Counted from the first letter of the stretch, positions 1 through 5,988 are shown. The stretch: 11,110 bases of DNA from Solirubrobacterales bacterium (GCA_013696535.1 JACCYI010000026.1:1-11110), one strand, 5' to 3'. Made by a program: numbers and translations. The notes: generated from the sequence alone by a model not told the origin.

Positions 1-1
1 G

Positions 2-210
2 TTCGCGCTTGCCTTGACCGCCCGCTCGAACGTGCTCCAGGAGTTCGAGGCGGTCCCGGCCAGATCGCCATACACGGTGTCGAGCGACTCGGCGGCACTC
101 TGGGCAGCGCGGTATTCCCACGGCTGCGTGCGCCTTTCCGATCGAAGCATCCGCTGGCTGGCTGCTCGTATCGGGCCCGGCGTGCCGACGACAGTCGCGG
201 CCTGGCTTAA
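2..210 (+). pseudogene. 3' part of an L,D-transpeptidase (YkuD domain), frameshifted
   Basis: This is the end of a YkuD-type L,D-transpeptidase, an envelope enzyme that makes 3-3 peptidoglycan cross-links through a catalytic cysteine. The family motifs are present but split over two frames. Positions 2-49 (frame 2) read FALALTARSNVLQEFE; 49-114 (frame 1) read GGPGQIAIHGVERLGGTLG and on to SAV; from 116 frame 2 resumes with SHGCVRLSDRSIRWLAARI. Joined, these give the family's IHG and SHGCVRL catalytic elements at normal spacing. The breaks fit a lost G near 49-50 and an extra T near 115-116. No in-frame stop follows the SHGC segment until 908-910, but a TAA at 208-210 in frame 1 is where a family member of usual length would end, so a third shift is possible. 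The 5' part lies outside the window. Either a real pseudogene or two read errors; the long frame running to 910 is not itself a gene. Confidence 0.72.
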
Positions 211-281
211 TCGTCGGGCGCCAGGGCGGAGTATGGGTAGGGAGAGTTCCACCGCGACCAAATCCTTGAAGGAGGCCATTG

Positions 282-845
282 ATGGTCAACGATTCCCTGC
301 AGAACGCCACTCGCGCCATACACGACGTCGGACTCGCCGCTTGGCTCGGCGGTTCCATGTTCGGCAAGTTCGCGCTCAACCCCGCGGTCGCCGGCATCTC
401 CGACAAGAAGGAGCGCGGCAAGGTCGCCAACCTCGCGTGGAACGGCTACAACCTCGTCAACTCCCTGGGTCTCGGCTCGGCGGCGGTCGGCTATCTGGCG
501 GCTCGCAGCACGGAGATCGGCGACGGGAAGATCACGAACTCCGAGCGCACGCTCTATCGCGTCCAGGATGCACTGATGATCACGGCCGTCGGCACCGGCG
601 TCGCCAACGGCATCCAGGGCGCCCGCCTGGCCAAGCAGGCCCCGGACGGCGCGGTGCCGATCGAGGACGGGACCACACCGGCGCCCGAGACTCCTCCAGC
701 TGCCGCGAAGATCCAGAAGTCACTCGGCGTCCTCGGCAACGTGAACATCGTCACGGGTATCGCCCTCGTGGCGGTCAACGCAGTCCAGACCCGTCGTCAG
801 ACGGCGCGCCCGCCGCTCAAGCGCGCGCTGTTCCGGAAGTCCTAG
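282..845 (+). CDS. conserved hypothetical actinobacterial membrane-associated protein
   Basis: A 187-residue protein of unknown function, resembling uncharacterised proteins I associate with actinobacteria. The ATG at 282 is chosen because AAGGAGG (269-275) lies 6 nt upstream; the TTG just before it is badly placed. Hydrophobic or small-residue stretches near residues 16-37, 60-74, 96-112 and 148-168 could form up to four weak membrane segments, glycine and alanine rich. They are separated by a charged loop (ISDKKERGKV, 39-48) and by a proline/alanine/glutamate-rich linker (about 121-142, TTPAPETPPAAA). The C-terminus is basic (RRQTARPPLKRALFRKS). There is no signal peptide, lipobox or catalytic motif. 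It follows the broken transpeptidase by about 70 nt, and a strong hairpin (903-945) follows its stop. The strong ribosome binding site and uninterrupted GC-rich third positions support real expression. The function is not inferable. Confidence 0.85.
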   Translation: MVNDSLQNATRAIHDVGLAAWLGGSMFGKFALNPAVAGISDKKERGKVANLAWNGYNLVNSLGLGSAAVGYLAARSTEIGDGKITNSERTLYRVQDALMITAVGTGVANGIQGARLAKQAPDGAVPIEDGTTPAPETPPAAAKIQKSLGVLGNVNIVTGIALVAVNAVQTRRQTARPPLKRALFRKS

Positions 846-902
846 TTCCCGCCGCGGGCCGAGTCGGTTCTTCGGTTCGTGCGTCGGGGTGTTTCTTGCG
901 AA

Positions 903-945
903 ATCGCTAGTGGGTGGTAGCGAGCGGCTATCACCGGCTAGCGAT
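903..945. terminator. 43-nt two-tier hairpin between convergent genes
   Basis: Outer arms ATCGCTAG (903-910) and CTAGCGAT (938-945) are perfectly complementary over 8 bp. After a 2x2 internal loop (911-912 against 936-937), inner arms GGTGGTAGC (913-921) and GCTATCACC (927-935) pair over 9 bp with one G-T wobble, closing on the loop GAGCG. It lies 57 nt after the stop of the 282-845 gene and 82 nt beyond the end of the oppositely oriented TldD-family gene, so it may act as a bidirectional terminator. There is no long T tract on either side, so it is not a canonical intrinsic terminator. A dispersed palindromic repeat of the REP type is the main alternative. Nothing else is recognisable in 846-1027. 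Confidence 0.5.
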
Positions 946-1027
946 CTTCGGATGACACTCACGAAGCGTGCCGGTGATCCGGAGGCCCTTGGCGCGCCGC
1001 CGACGGCCCGCGAGCCGGCCCTTCACG

Positions 1028-2200
1028 TCACGCGTGGAGTTCGATTCCGCTCATGGCGCGCAGCGCGGGGCAAACCGTGGCGCCCACTGACCGAGCCGAG
1101 CCTTGAGAAGCGATCGTGCGATGGCTGGCGGTCAAGGCCTGCGTCGTGGCCAGGACCCGGAGAGCGTCGACCCGCGCTCGCGCCGGGGCGAGCCGTCGCC
1201 CCCGTCGCCCGTCCATGATCTCGAAGCCGAGCTCGAGGGTCGGCAGATACAGACCTCGCTCGATGGGCGCCATGAGCTCCTCAACGGCGGCGGCGCCGCC
1301 GCCCACGAGCACCAGGTGCTCCGGAAGCGCGCGATCACCACCCGGCTGCGTCGCATGACCTGTCTCGAGCGAGACGACGCGGTGGGCCACTCCGTCTTGG
1401 ATGAGCGGGACGGGTTGTCGGGGGGTGCCCATGACGTCGTAGGAGCGCGGCAGCGTGGCCGCGAAGCGCGGGGAGTCCGAGAGATTGACGCACGACGCGA
1501 CGACGCGCGTCCCGCGGCTGGCGTCTAGTCGACCGCCCGGCACCAGCTCAGGCCGTAGGAGGTCGAGGACCGCGGCGACTGCGTCGGGGCCGAGGACGAC
1601 GGGAAGCTCGCCGGGCGGAACGCTCGCGGGCTCGCCCGTCACCGCCAATGAACCGGCTTCAGCGATCAGTGCCTCGGCGTCGATGCCGGCGGGCGAGAGT
1701 CCCGCCGCGGAGAGCTCCGACGTGGCGCCGACGTCGATGGTCAGAGCCGCGAAGCTCCGCTGCTCGTAGGCCGACACGCCGCGCGTCGAGACGATCGCCG
1801 TCTTCGCGGCGCCGGCGCGCCAGCGTTGCCCGTCGGCCACCAGGTCGGTCGGCGCCAGCCGAGTCACGGCAGGGTCATAGCCGGCGTGCGCGCGGCCGGC
1901 CACCGGCGCGGCTAGCGGACGGTTCGGCCTTCCTGGGCGCATGGCGGCCTCCCGCGCCCGACCGGCCGCCAGGTGCAAGGCGGCTTCTCCGAGATCGCTG
2001 GTCGTGGCGAAGCCCGACCGCCCGTCGACGAGGACGAGCACTTCGACGCTCATGAGCGATCGTGCGAGTTGAGCACCGGCTGATGCCTGCAGCGATCGCT
2101 CCCACCACGCCGTGACCTGCCCCTCGCCGCTCACGTGGCTGAGCGCCAGCTCGGCGAGGGCCAGCAGCTCGGCCTCGGTTGGGGGCGGGGCCGGCCTCAC
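1028..2200 (-). CDS. TldD/PmbA (TldE)-family protein, short form
   Basis: A 390-residue member of the TldD/PmbA family. In Escherichia coli TldD and TldE form a metalloprotease that processes modified peptides such as microcin B17 and degrades CcdA. Family signatures are GELPVVLGPDAVAAVLDLL (197-215), GTRVVASCVNLSDSP (230-244), the substrate-lid segment VPLIQDGVAHRVV (264-276), HLVLVGGG (295-302), IERGLYLPTL (313-322), and a C-terminal GATVCPALRAMSGIEL. There is no HExxxH zinc motif, so it resembles the non-catalytic TldE/PmbA side. It is shorter than the usual roughly 440 residues: stretches normally found after LDLLRPEL, and between LYLPTLELG and FEIMDGRRGRRL, seem missing. The start is GTG at 2200. 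No TldD partner is visible; the neighbour upstream is a divergent flavoprotein 26 bp away. The frame is intact, so I call a gene, but internal trimming leaves activity uncertain. Confidence 0.82.
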   Translation of the reverse strand: MRPAPPPTEAELLALAELALSHVSGEGQVTAWWERSLQASAGAQLARSLMSVEVLVLVDGRSGFATTSDLGEAALHLAAGRAREAAMRPGRPNRPLAAPVAGRAHAGYDPAVTRLAPTDLVADGQRWRAGAAKTAIVSTRGVSAYEQRSFAALTIDVGATSELSAAGLSPAGIDAEALIAEAGSLAVTGEPASVPPGELPVVLGPDAVAAVLDLLRPELVPGGRLDASRGTRVVASCVNLSDSPRFAATLPRSYDVMGTPRQPVPLIQDGVAHRVVSLETGHATQPGGDRALPEHLVLVGGGAAAVEELMAPIERGLYLPTLELGFEIMDGRRGRRLAPARARVDALRVLATTQALTASHRTIASQGSARSVGATVCPALRAMSGIELHA

Positions 2201-2208
2201 AGGGCGCA

Positions 2209-2220
2209 GAGGCTAGCCTC
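2209..2220. promoter_or_regulatory. 12-bp perfect palindrome in a divergent intergenic region
   Basis: GAGGCTAGCCTC is perfectly self-complementary and sits in the 26-bp gap between the GTG of the TldD-family gene (2200, -) and the ATG of the flavoprotein (2227, +). The position suits a shared operator, but the size of the gap means promoters for both genes must reach into the opposite coding region. It could be chance. Confidence 0.3.
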
Positions 2221-2226
2221 CAGCGG

Positions 2227-2859
2227 ATGCAAGCCCCCTTCGAACACCTCGTGACGACCGTGGAAGAGCTTCGCGAGGAGCTGTATCCGGAGCCGCCGGC
2301 CAAGGCCTGGGCGAAGGAGATCGATCACCTCGACGAGCATTGCCGCGACTTCATCGAGCGCTCGCCGATCGCGTTCCTCGGCACCAGCGACGCGCACGGC
2401 CGCTGCGACGTCACCCCGCGCGGTGGCCCACCGGGCTTCGCTCGCGTGCTCGGCCCGGACCGTCTGGCCTTCGCCGACCTCACGGGCAATCGGCGGCTCG
2501 ACGCGTTTCGGAATGTGCTGGAGAACCCGCAGGTCGGGCTGGTTTTCCTGATTCCAGGTCTCAAGGAGACGCTGCGAGTCAACGGCCGCGCCTACCTCAC
2601 GCGCGATCCCGACATCCTGCGCGTGTGCGACGTCCCCAGCCGCACCGCCGATGTCGCCTTCGGCGTCATCGTCGAGACCGCGTTCCTGCACTGCGCCAAG
2701 GCCCTCATCCGCTCGGAGCTGTGGGAGCCGGAGACCTGGCCCGCGAGCGAAGAGCTGCCGTCACCCGCCGAGATCCTTCGCGATCACGTCGGGTCGACCA
2801 GCACGGTCGCGGAGATGGAGCACGAGCTCAGCGAGGCCTACTCCAAGCGCCTCTGGTGA
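2227..2859 (+). CDS. FMN-dependent PPOX-type flavoprotein (MSMEG_1061-like)
   Basis: A 210-residue cytoplasmic protein of the pyridoxamine 5'-phosphate oxidase-like split-barrel superfamily, which bind FMN or related flavins and carry out redox reactions on unidentified substrates. The barrel begins at FIERSPIAFLGTSDAHGRCDVTPRG (42-66), followed by the PPGFARVLGPDRLAFADLTGNRR strand-turn region (68-90) and the flavin-site stretch LDAFRNVLENPQVGLVFLIPG (91-111), then LRVNGRAYL (117-124). The C-terminal VETAFLHCAKALIRSELW (149-166) is a hallmark of this subgroup. The N-terminal helical extension (about 1-40) is also usual. The ATG at 2227 is the best start: a frame opening upstream would overlap the divergent gene. 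There is no obvious Shine-Dalgarno, so it may be leaderless or nearly so. The stop is 4 nt from the end of the convergent maleylacetate reductase. The family is confident; the substrate is unknown. Confidence 0.9.
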   Translation: MQAPFEHLVTTVEELREELYPEPPAKAWAKEIDHLDEHCRDFIERSPIAFLGTSDAHGRCDVTPRGGPPGFARVLGPDRLAFADLTGNRRLDAFRNVLENPQVGLVFLIPGLKETLRVNGRAYLTRDPDILRVCDVPSRTADVAFGVIVETAFLHCAKALIRSELWEPETWPASEELPSPAEILRDHVGSTSTVAEMEHELSEAYSKRLW

Positions 2860-2863
2860 GCGC

Positions 2864-3838
2864 CTAGAGCGCCAGCTCGTAGATCGCGAGGAGCTCGGAC
2901 CGCTCCGCGCGCGGCGGGGTCAGGTCGAGCTCGGGGCGCTGAGCCGCGGCGTCCGCGCAGGCCGCGAGCTGCTCATGCCCGATGCCGAGCTCTGACAGCC
3001 TCGTGGCGCCGGTCAGCGCGCGGAGTCGCGTCGCAGCCTCGGCCGGATCCTCGCCGATGGCGTCCCTCAGCTCCGAGTCCTGGGCAGTGAAGCGCCAGGC
3101 CAGGGCGCCGAGCGTGTGAGGAAGCAGGATCGCGTTGGCCGGGCCATGGCCGGCTCCAGCGAGGCGGACGAGCGTCTGGGAGAGGATGTGATGCAGCCCG
3201 TAGCCGCTCGAGTCGATTGCGTAGCCGGCCAGCAGGGCGCCGAGAGCGAGCGCGTCACGGTCGGGCTCCGGCCCATCGAAGGCGTGCACGAGCAGGTGCG
3301 CGGCACGGTGCGCGGCAAGCGTGGGGACCGGGCTCGCCCTGGGCGTGCAGGGCGCCTCCGCCGCGTGCCCGAGGGCGTTGAGGGCGGAAGCCGCGAGCGA
3401 TGCGGCGGGCTGTGAAGCACACAGCGCCGGATCGTTGACCACCACAGCGCAGCGCACCCGCTCTGCTTGGACGCCGGTCGGCAGCCGGTGGATCCGCGTC
3501 ATCTCGGCGCCCGACAAGGTCGTGGGCACTGCCATGGCTCGCCCGCCGCGCGCCGCCGCCATCGCTTTGGCGGTGTCGGTCACGCGCCCTCCCCCCAGCG
3601 CCACTATACGCTCGCCGGGGTCATCCTCCAGCAGCTCGGCTGCGATCTCGTCCACCCGGCCGCCGCGCACCTGATGAAGCGTGCCGGCACCGTCCAGGAC
3701 CGCGGGAGCCATCTCGCCGGCCCGCTCCGTGGTCAGCAGCGTGTATCCCGGCCCACCGAGCAGCTCGACCGCCTCGGCCGCGCAGCCGCGCCCGAACCGC
3801 AGGGTGCGCTCGCCGTCCTGCCACGTGAAGCCGTTCAC
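2864..3838 (-). CDS. maleylacetate reductase (iron-containing alcohol dehydrogenase family)
   Basis: A 324-residue enzyme likely to reduce maleylacetate to 3-oxoadipate with NAD(P)H, the step that sends hydroxyquinol-type ring-cleavage products into the 3-oxoadipate pathway. Features (numbered from the GTG at 3838) are an N-terminal FTWQDGERTLRFGRG, the nucleotide-binding LGGGRVTDTAKA (81-92), PTTLSGAEMT (105-114), and metal-site or active-site histidine regions NALGHAAEA (154-162), YGLHHILSQTL (213-223) and HGPANAILLPHT (231-242). The length is near normal for maleylacetate reductases. GTG 3838 is preferred to the GTG at 3880 because AAGGG lies 7 nt upstream and the protein then begins exactly where the family does. 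Its start overlaps by 4 nt (GTGA) the stop of the hppD-relic open frame, a sign that it once followed another gene in an operon. No ring-cleaving dioxygenase remains nearby. Another iron alcohol dehydrogenase is possible. Confidence 0.85.
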   Translation of the reverse strand: MNGFTWQDGERTLRFGRGCAAEAVELLGGPGYTLLTTERAGEMAPAVLDGAGTLHQVRGGRVDEIAAELLEDDPGERIVALGGGRVTDTAKAMAAARGGRAMAVPTTLSGAEMTRIHRLPTGVQAERVRCAVVVNDPALCASQPAASLAASALNALGHAAEAPCTPRASPVPTLAAHRAAHLLVHAFDGPEPDRDALALGALLAGYAIDSSGYGLHHILSQTLVRLAGAGHGPANAILLPHTLGALAWRFTAQDSELRDAIGEDPAEAATRLRALTGATRLSELGIGHEQLAACADAAAQRPELDLTPPRAERSELLAIYELAL

Positions 3839-3993
3839 CAGGTCACCCTTGTCGGTTGCGGATCCTCGGCTTCGTTCCACGAGAAGGCGTCGTAGAGCTC
3901 GAGGTGGTCGACGCCGTTGAGCGGCATGAAGTCACGTCGCCCGGACGCGGGGCTTGCGACGCCGGACGGCAAGGTCATCGGTTGGGTGCTCAT
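3835..3993 (-). pseudogene. 5' relic of 4-hydroxyphenylpyruvate dioxygenase fused to an unknown 3' end
   Basis: A 52-codon open frame starting with ATG at 3993. Residues 20-34 read RDFMPLNGVDHLELY, which matches the N-terminus of actinobacterial 4-hydroxyphenylpyruvate dioxygenase (normally about 370-400 residues, tyrosine degradation to homogentisate). There the next residues would be a VGNA-type segment; here the reading jumps to DAFSWNEAEDPQPTRVTW and stops. All iron ligands and both vicinal-oxygen-chelate domains are missing. The last 18 or so codons are unrecognised; because the stop overlaps the maleylacetate reductase GTG as GTGA, I infer they are the true 3' end of a former upstream gene joined to the hppD start by a deletion. 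The frame is open and could still be translated as a leader coupled to the reductase. Confidence 0.55.
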
Positions 3994-4020
3994 CCTGTAT
4001 ACGGTTGCGCATCGAGCATC

Positions 4021-4125
4021 ATCCCCGAAGTCGTGGCGGCCTACACCGTGGCGGGGGAGGCCAGCGCGCGGGCCCAGACGCAGATCGTGCTCTCGACGCT
4101 CTTCGAGCGACCATTCGCGATCTAA
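4021..4125 (+). pseudogene. 3' relic of an Lrp/AsnC-family regulator
   Basis: In frame 1 this stretch reads PEVVAAYTVAGEAS, then ARAQTQIVLSTLFERPFAI and a TAA at 4123-4125, with nearly every third codon position G or C. The first part resembles the start of the AsnC ligand-binding (RAM) domain and the second its C-terminal strand; about 30 residues usually between them are absent, as is the whole helix-turn-helix half and any start codon. An AsnC-family gene lies divergent from hppD in Streptomyces, and here the relic points away from the hppD relic 27 bp to its left, which supports both calls. Its stop overlaps the end of the convergent membrane protein gene by 3 nt. No functional product is expected. 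Confidence 0.5.
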
Positions 4126-4595
4126 CGGCCGCCTGACGCGCCCTCTGGCGCCGCCAGGCGGATCAGCCCGATCACCGCGAGGGCCGCGGCGTACGTCGAC
4201 GCCCGCCCGAGGGCGTCCACCCGAGTCACGAGCGCGAGGAACAGCCCGGCCATCAGGATCGAGGCCGCGATCCCCAGGCCATCGACCGCGTAGCCACCGC
4301 GCCCCAGCAGCGCCGCCACGGTGGCTCCGACGCCGGCCGCGAGCAGGTAGGCGCCCTCCGGGCTCACGTCGATCGAGCCCTTTGAGCGCAGGACCACTCC
4401 CGCGCCCCAAGCGGTGACCACGCACGCGGTGGCCCAATACGAGCCGGGCTTCCCGCCCACCACGGCTGCAACCAGGTACGCGAGCCCGACCAGGAGCGGA
4501 GTCCAGTAGAACCGGAGCTCGCCCACTTCGACGAGCAGATAGAGCACGGCGCCGCCGGCGATCAGGACGGCACCCTGGCGGCGGCGGAGCGACAC
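4122..4595 (-). CDS. polytopic membrane protein of unknown function
   Basis: A 157-residue hydrophobic protein with about six predicted membrane segments at residues 8-24, 30-47, 52-69, 81-98, 105-125 and 133-149. A basic start (MSLRRRQG) suggests a cytoplasmic N-terminus. Short polar loops include VEVGELRFYW (22-31), RSKGSIDVSPEG (70-81) and TRVDALGRAS (124-133). No motif identifies a transporter or enzyme family. The GTG start at 4595 is not preceded by a good Shine-Dalgarno (a GGAAG lies 13 nt upstream), so the start could be off by a few codons. It lies 48 nt downstream of the 4644-4946 gene on the same strand and may be cotranscribed with it. Confidence 0.75.
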   Translation of the reverse strand: MSLRRRQGAVLIAGGAVLYLLVEVGELRFYWTPLLVGLAYLVAAVVGGKPGSYWATACVVTAWGAGVVLRSKGSIDVSPEGAYLLAAGVGATVAALLGRGGYAVDGLGIAASILMAGLFLALVTRVDALGRASTYAAALAVIGLIRLAAPEGASGGR

Positions 4596-4643
4596 TCGCT
4601 TGAGCTTACTTCCGCCCCGTGGGCTGGGGAGGAGGTTCGGGGG

Positions 4644-4946
4644 TCAGGCGACTCGGGCTCGGGGATGGGCCCAGGCAACGCGATGCCGTGGCTCGCGCGC
4701 CGGGCGCGCTCGTAGCTCGAGCAGGTCGAGGAGCGAGGAGGTCCGCACGAACGGATCGGCGATCCGGGCTCCCGAGCCAGTCTCGAGCGCGGCGACGATC
4801 CGGCCTTCGACTTCGGCCACAAGCGCCGGGCCGGCCAGCGCCGGCGCGGAATCAAGCTCGGCCAGCCGGGCGAGGGCGGAAGCGTCCGAGCCGCGGGCCG
4901 CGCGGATGACGACGGATGGATGAGTGGGGTGCGAGGACACGGTCAT
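4644..4946 (-). CDS. small acetyltransferase-like (GNAT N-terminal-like) protein
   Basis: A 100-residue protein starting at ATG 4946, which has GGAAGGAG directly upstream (one base between). Residues 11-34 (SVVIRAARGSDASALARLAELD) look like the first strand and helix of a GNAT acetyltransferase, and LVAEVEGRIVAALETGSGARIADPFVRTSSLLDLLELRA (42-80) like the following strand pair and helix. The acetyl-CoA loop (Q/RxxGxG/A) and everything after it are missing, yet the ending is clean and similar short proteins occur in Thermoleophilia-type genomes as I recall them, so it is probably a genuine reduced family rather than a truncation. Function unknown. It is divergent from the LysR gene with a candidate LysR operator between them, so it is a plausible regulated target, together with the membrane protein downstream. 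Confidence 0.7.
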   Translation of the reverse strand: MTVSSHPTHPSVVIRAARGSDASALARLAELDSAPALAGPALVAEVEGRIVAALETGSGARIADPFVRTSSLLDLLELRARPAREPRHRVAWAHPRARVA

Positions 4947-4970
4947 GCTCCTTCCAACGGTGGTTGCGCT

Positions 4971-4983
4971 TGGTCTGTGACCA
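4971..4983. promoter_or_regulatory. LysR-type operator candidate (T-N11-A dyad)
   Basis: TGGTCTGTGACCA is a 13-bp dyad with 5-bp arms TGGTC/GACCA and a 3-bp centre. It fits the T-N11-A box of LysR-type regulators exactly and lies in the 103-bp divergent region, 66 bp before the LysR start and 24 bp before the start of the opposite gene. Confidence 0.5.
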
Positions 4984-5035
4984 GTACGTTGACGGCTCAG
5001 GAGCATCAGCACAAACGACCTTTTCCGTCTCGTGG

Positions 5036-5041
5036 TATAAG
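5036..5041 (+). promoter_or_regulatory. -10 element of the LysR gene promoter
   Basis: TATAAG ends 8 nt before the ATG at 5050, in a locally AT-rich stretch and with no Shine-Dalgarno. This spacing predicts a leaderless transcript. No good -35 is present at 16-18 bp; a TTGACG at 4989-4994 is too far upstream to pair with it. Confidence 0.4.
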
Positions 5042-5049
5042 TTCTTCTG

Positions 5050-5988
5050 ATGCTTGACGTCCGCCGCATGAAGGTCCTTCGAGAGGTGGCCACCCGGGGC
5101 TCGTTCTCCGCAGCCGCCGAGTCCCTGTCCTTCACCCAGTCCGCCGTCTCACAGCAGATCGCGGCCCTCGAGCGCGAAGCCGGTACCGTGCTGGTCGAGC
5201 GCAGCGCCCGAGGGGTGCGGCTGACGGAGGCGGGTGAGGCGGTCGTGCGCCATGCCGAGGCGATCCTCGCCCGGCTCTCAGAAGCCGAAGCCGAGCTCGA
5301 AGCCATTGCGGGGCTCCGTGGCGGACGGCTACGGATGGCCGCTTTTGAGTCCGCGGGCGCGAGCATCATGCCGCTCGCCATCGCGCAGTTCCGCAGGTGT
5401 CACGCCGGGGTGGAGCTCTCACTGGCGCTCGAGGAGGCCGACGATGCCATCGCGCGGCTGCGGTCGGGCGACCTCGACCTGGCGCTCGCCGAGGGTGCTG
5501 TCGAGCGGCCGGCCGTGCCCGAGGGCGTCGAGCTCGTACACCTTCTCGACGATCCGATGTACCTCGCGCTGCCGACCGACCACCCTCTCGCGAACAAGCC
5601 GAGGCTCAAGCTCTCAGACCTGGCGGACGACGCGTGGATCCAGGGCCAGGCCGGGTCCACCTGCGCCTGCAACCGACTTGCGCTGCGGGCCTGCCAGGCG
5701 GCCGGATTCGAGCCGCGTGTGGCGTTCGAGTCCTCGGACTGGACCGCGGTCCAGGGGCTGGTGGCGGCGGGAGTCGGCGTGGCGCTCATCGCGGAGCTCG
5801 GCACGACGACCGTGCGCGACGACATCGTGATCCGCGACCTCGGGCGCCAGATCGACGACCGCAGGGTCTACGCCGCCGTTCCCACCGGTGGTTATCGCTC
5901 TCCGGCGACCGCCGCGATGGTGACCATCCTGCAAGACGTCTCGCGCGACTACAGCCGGCGCCGGCAGCCCCTGGCGCTCGCCAGCTAG
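5050..5988 (+). CDS. LysR-family transcriptional regulator
   Basis: A 312-residue LysR-type regulator. The winged helix-turn-helix is at residues 1-60 (MLDVRRMKVLREVATRGSFS, then AAAESLSFTQSAVSQQIAALE), with the linker helix at about 60-88. The effector-binding domain begins at GRLRMAAFESAGASIMPLAI (about 95-114); its two lobes are joined through the ALPTDHPLA strand and close with VAAGVGVALIAEL near residues 238-250. The effector cannot be read from sequence. A small cysteine pair (TCAC, about 202-205) lies in the second lobe and might allow thiol chemistry, but this is speculative. Transcription is probably leaderless from the TATAAG at 5036. The T-N11-A dyad at 4971-4983 supports autoregulation and control of the divergent 4644-4946 gene. 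The stop overlaps the stop of the convergent kinase gene by 4 nt, so the two transcripts collide. Confidence 0.95.
   Translation: MLDVRRMKVLREVATRGSFSAAAESLSFTQSAVSQQIAALEREAGTVLVERSARGVRLTEAGEAVVRHAEAILARLSEAEAELEAIAGLRGGRLRMAAFESAGASIMPLAIAQFRRCHAGVELSLALEEADDAIARLRSGDLDLALAEGAVERPAVPEGVELVHLLDDPMYLALPTDHPLANKPRLKLSDLADDAWIQGQAGSTCACNRLALRACQAAGFEPRVAFESSDWTAVQGLVAAGVGVALIAELGTTTVRDDIVIRDLGRQIDDRRVYAAVPTGGYRSPATAAMVTILQDVSRDYSRRRQPLALAS

Noticed and set aside
14..910. A 298-codon open frame on the plus strand covering the window's first 900 bases
   Set aside because: Only the SHGCVRL part (about 116-190) is real coding; beyond about 210 it is an arginine-rich shadow of the 282-845 gene, which has its own strong ribosome binding site.
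3880..3880. GTG at 3880 as the maleylacetate reductase start
   Set aside because: It adds 14 residues with no family match and lies inside the hppD relic frame; GTG 3838 has AAGGG at good spacing.
3835..4437. A 200-codon minus-strand frame
   Set aside because: The first three quarters are an arginine/glycine-rich shadow; only the last 52 codons have recognisable protein similarity, listed as the hppD relic.
4989..4994. TTGACG as a -35 box for the LysR gene
   Set aside because: It is 41 bp from the TATAAG element and no other -10 sits 16-18 bp downstream of it.
4644..5381. A 245-codon minus-strand frame starting inside the LysR gene
   Set aside because: Only the final 100 codons (from ATG 4946 with a Shine-Dalgarno) look coding; the earlier part is antisense to the LysR helix-turn-helix region.
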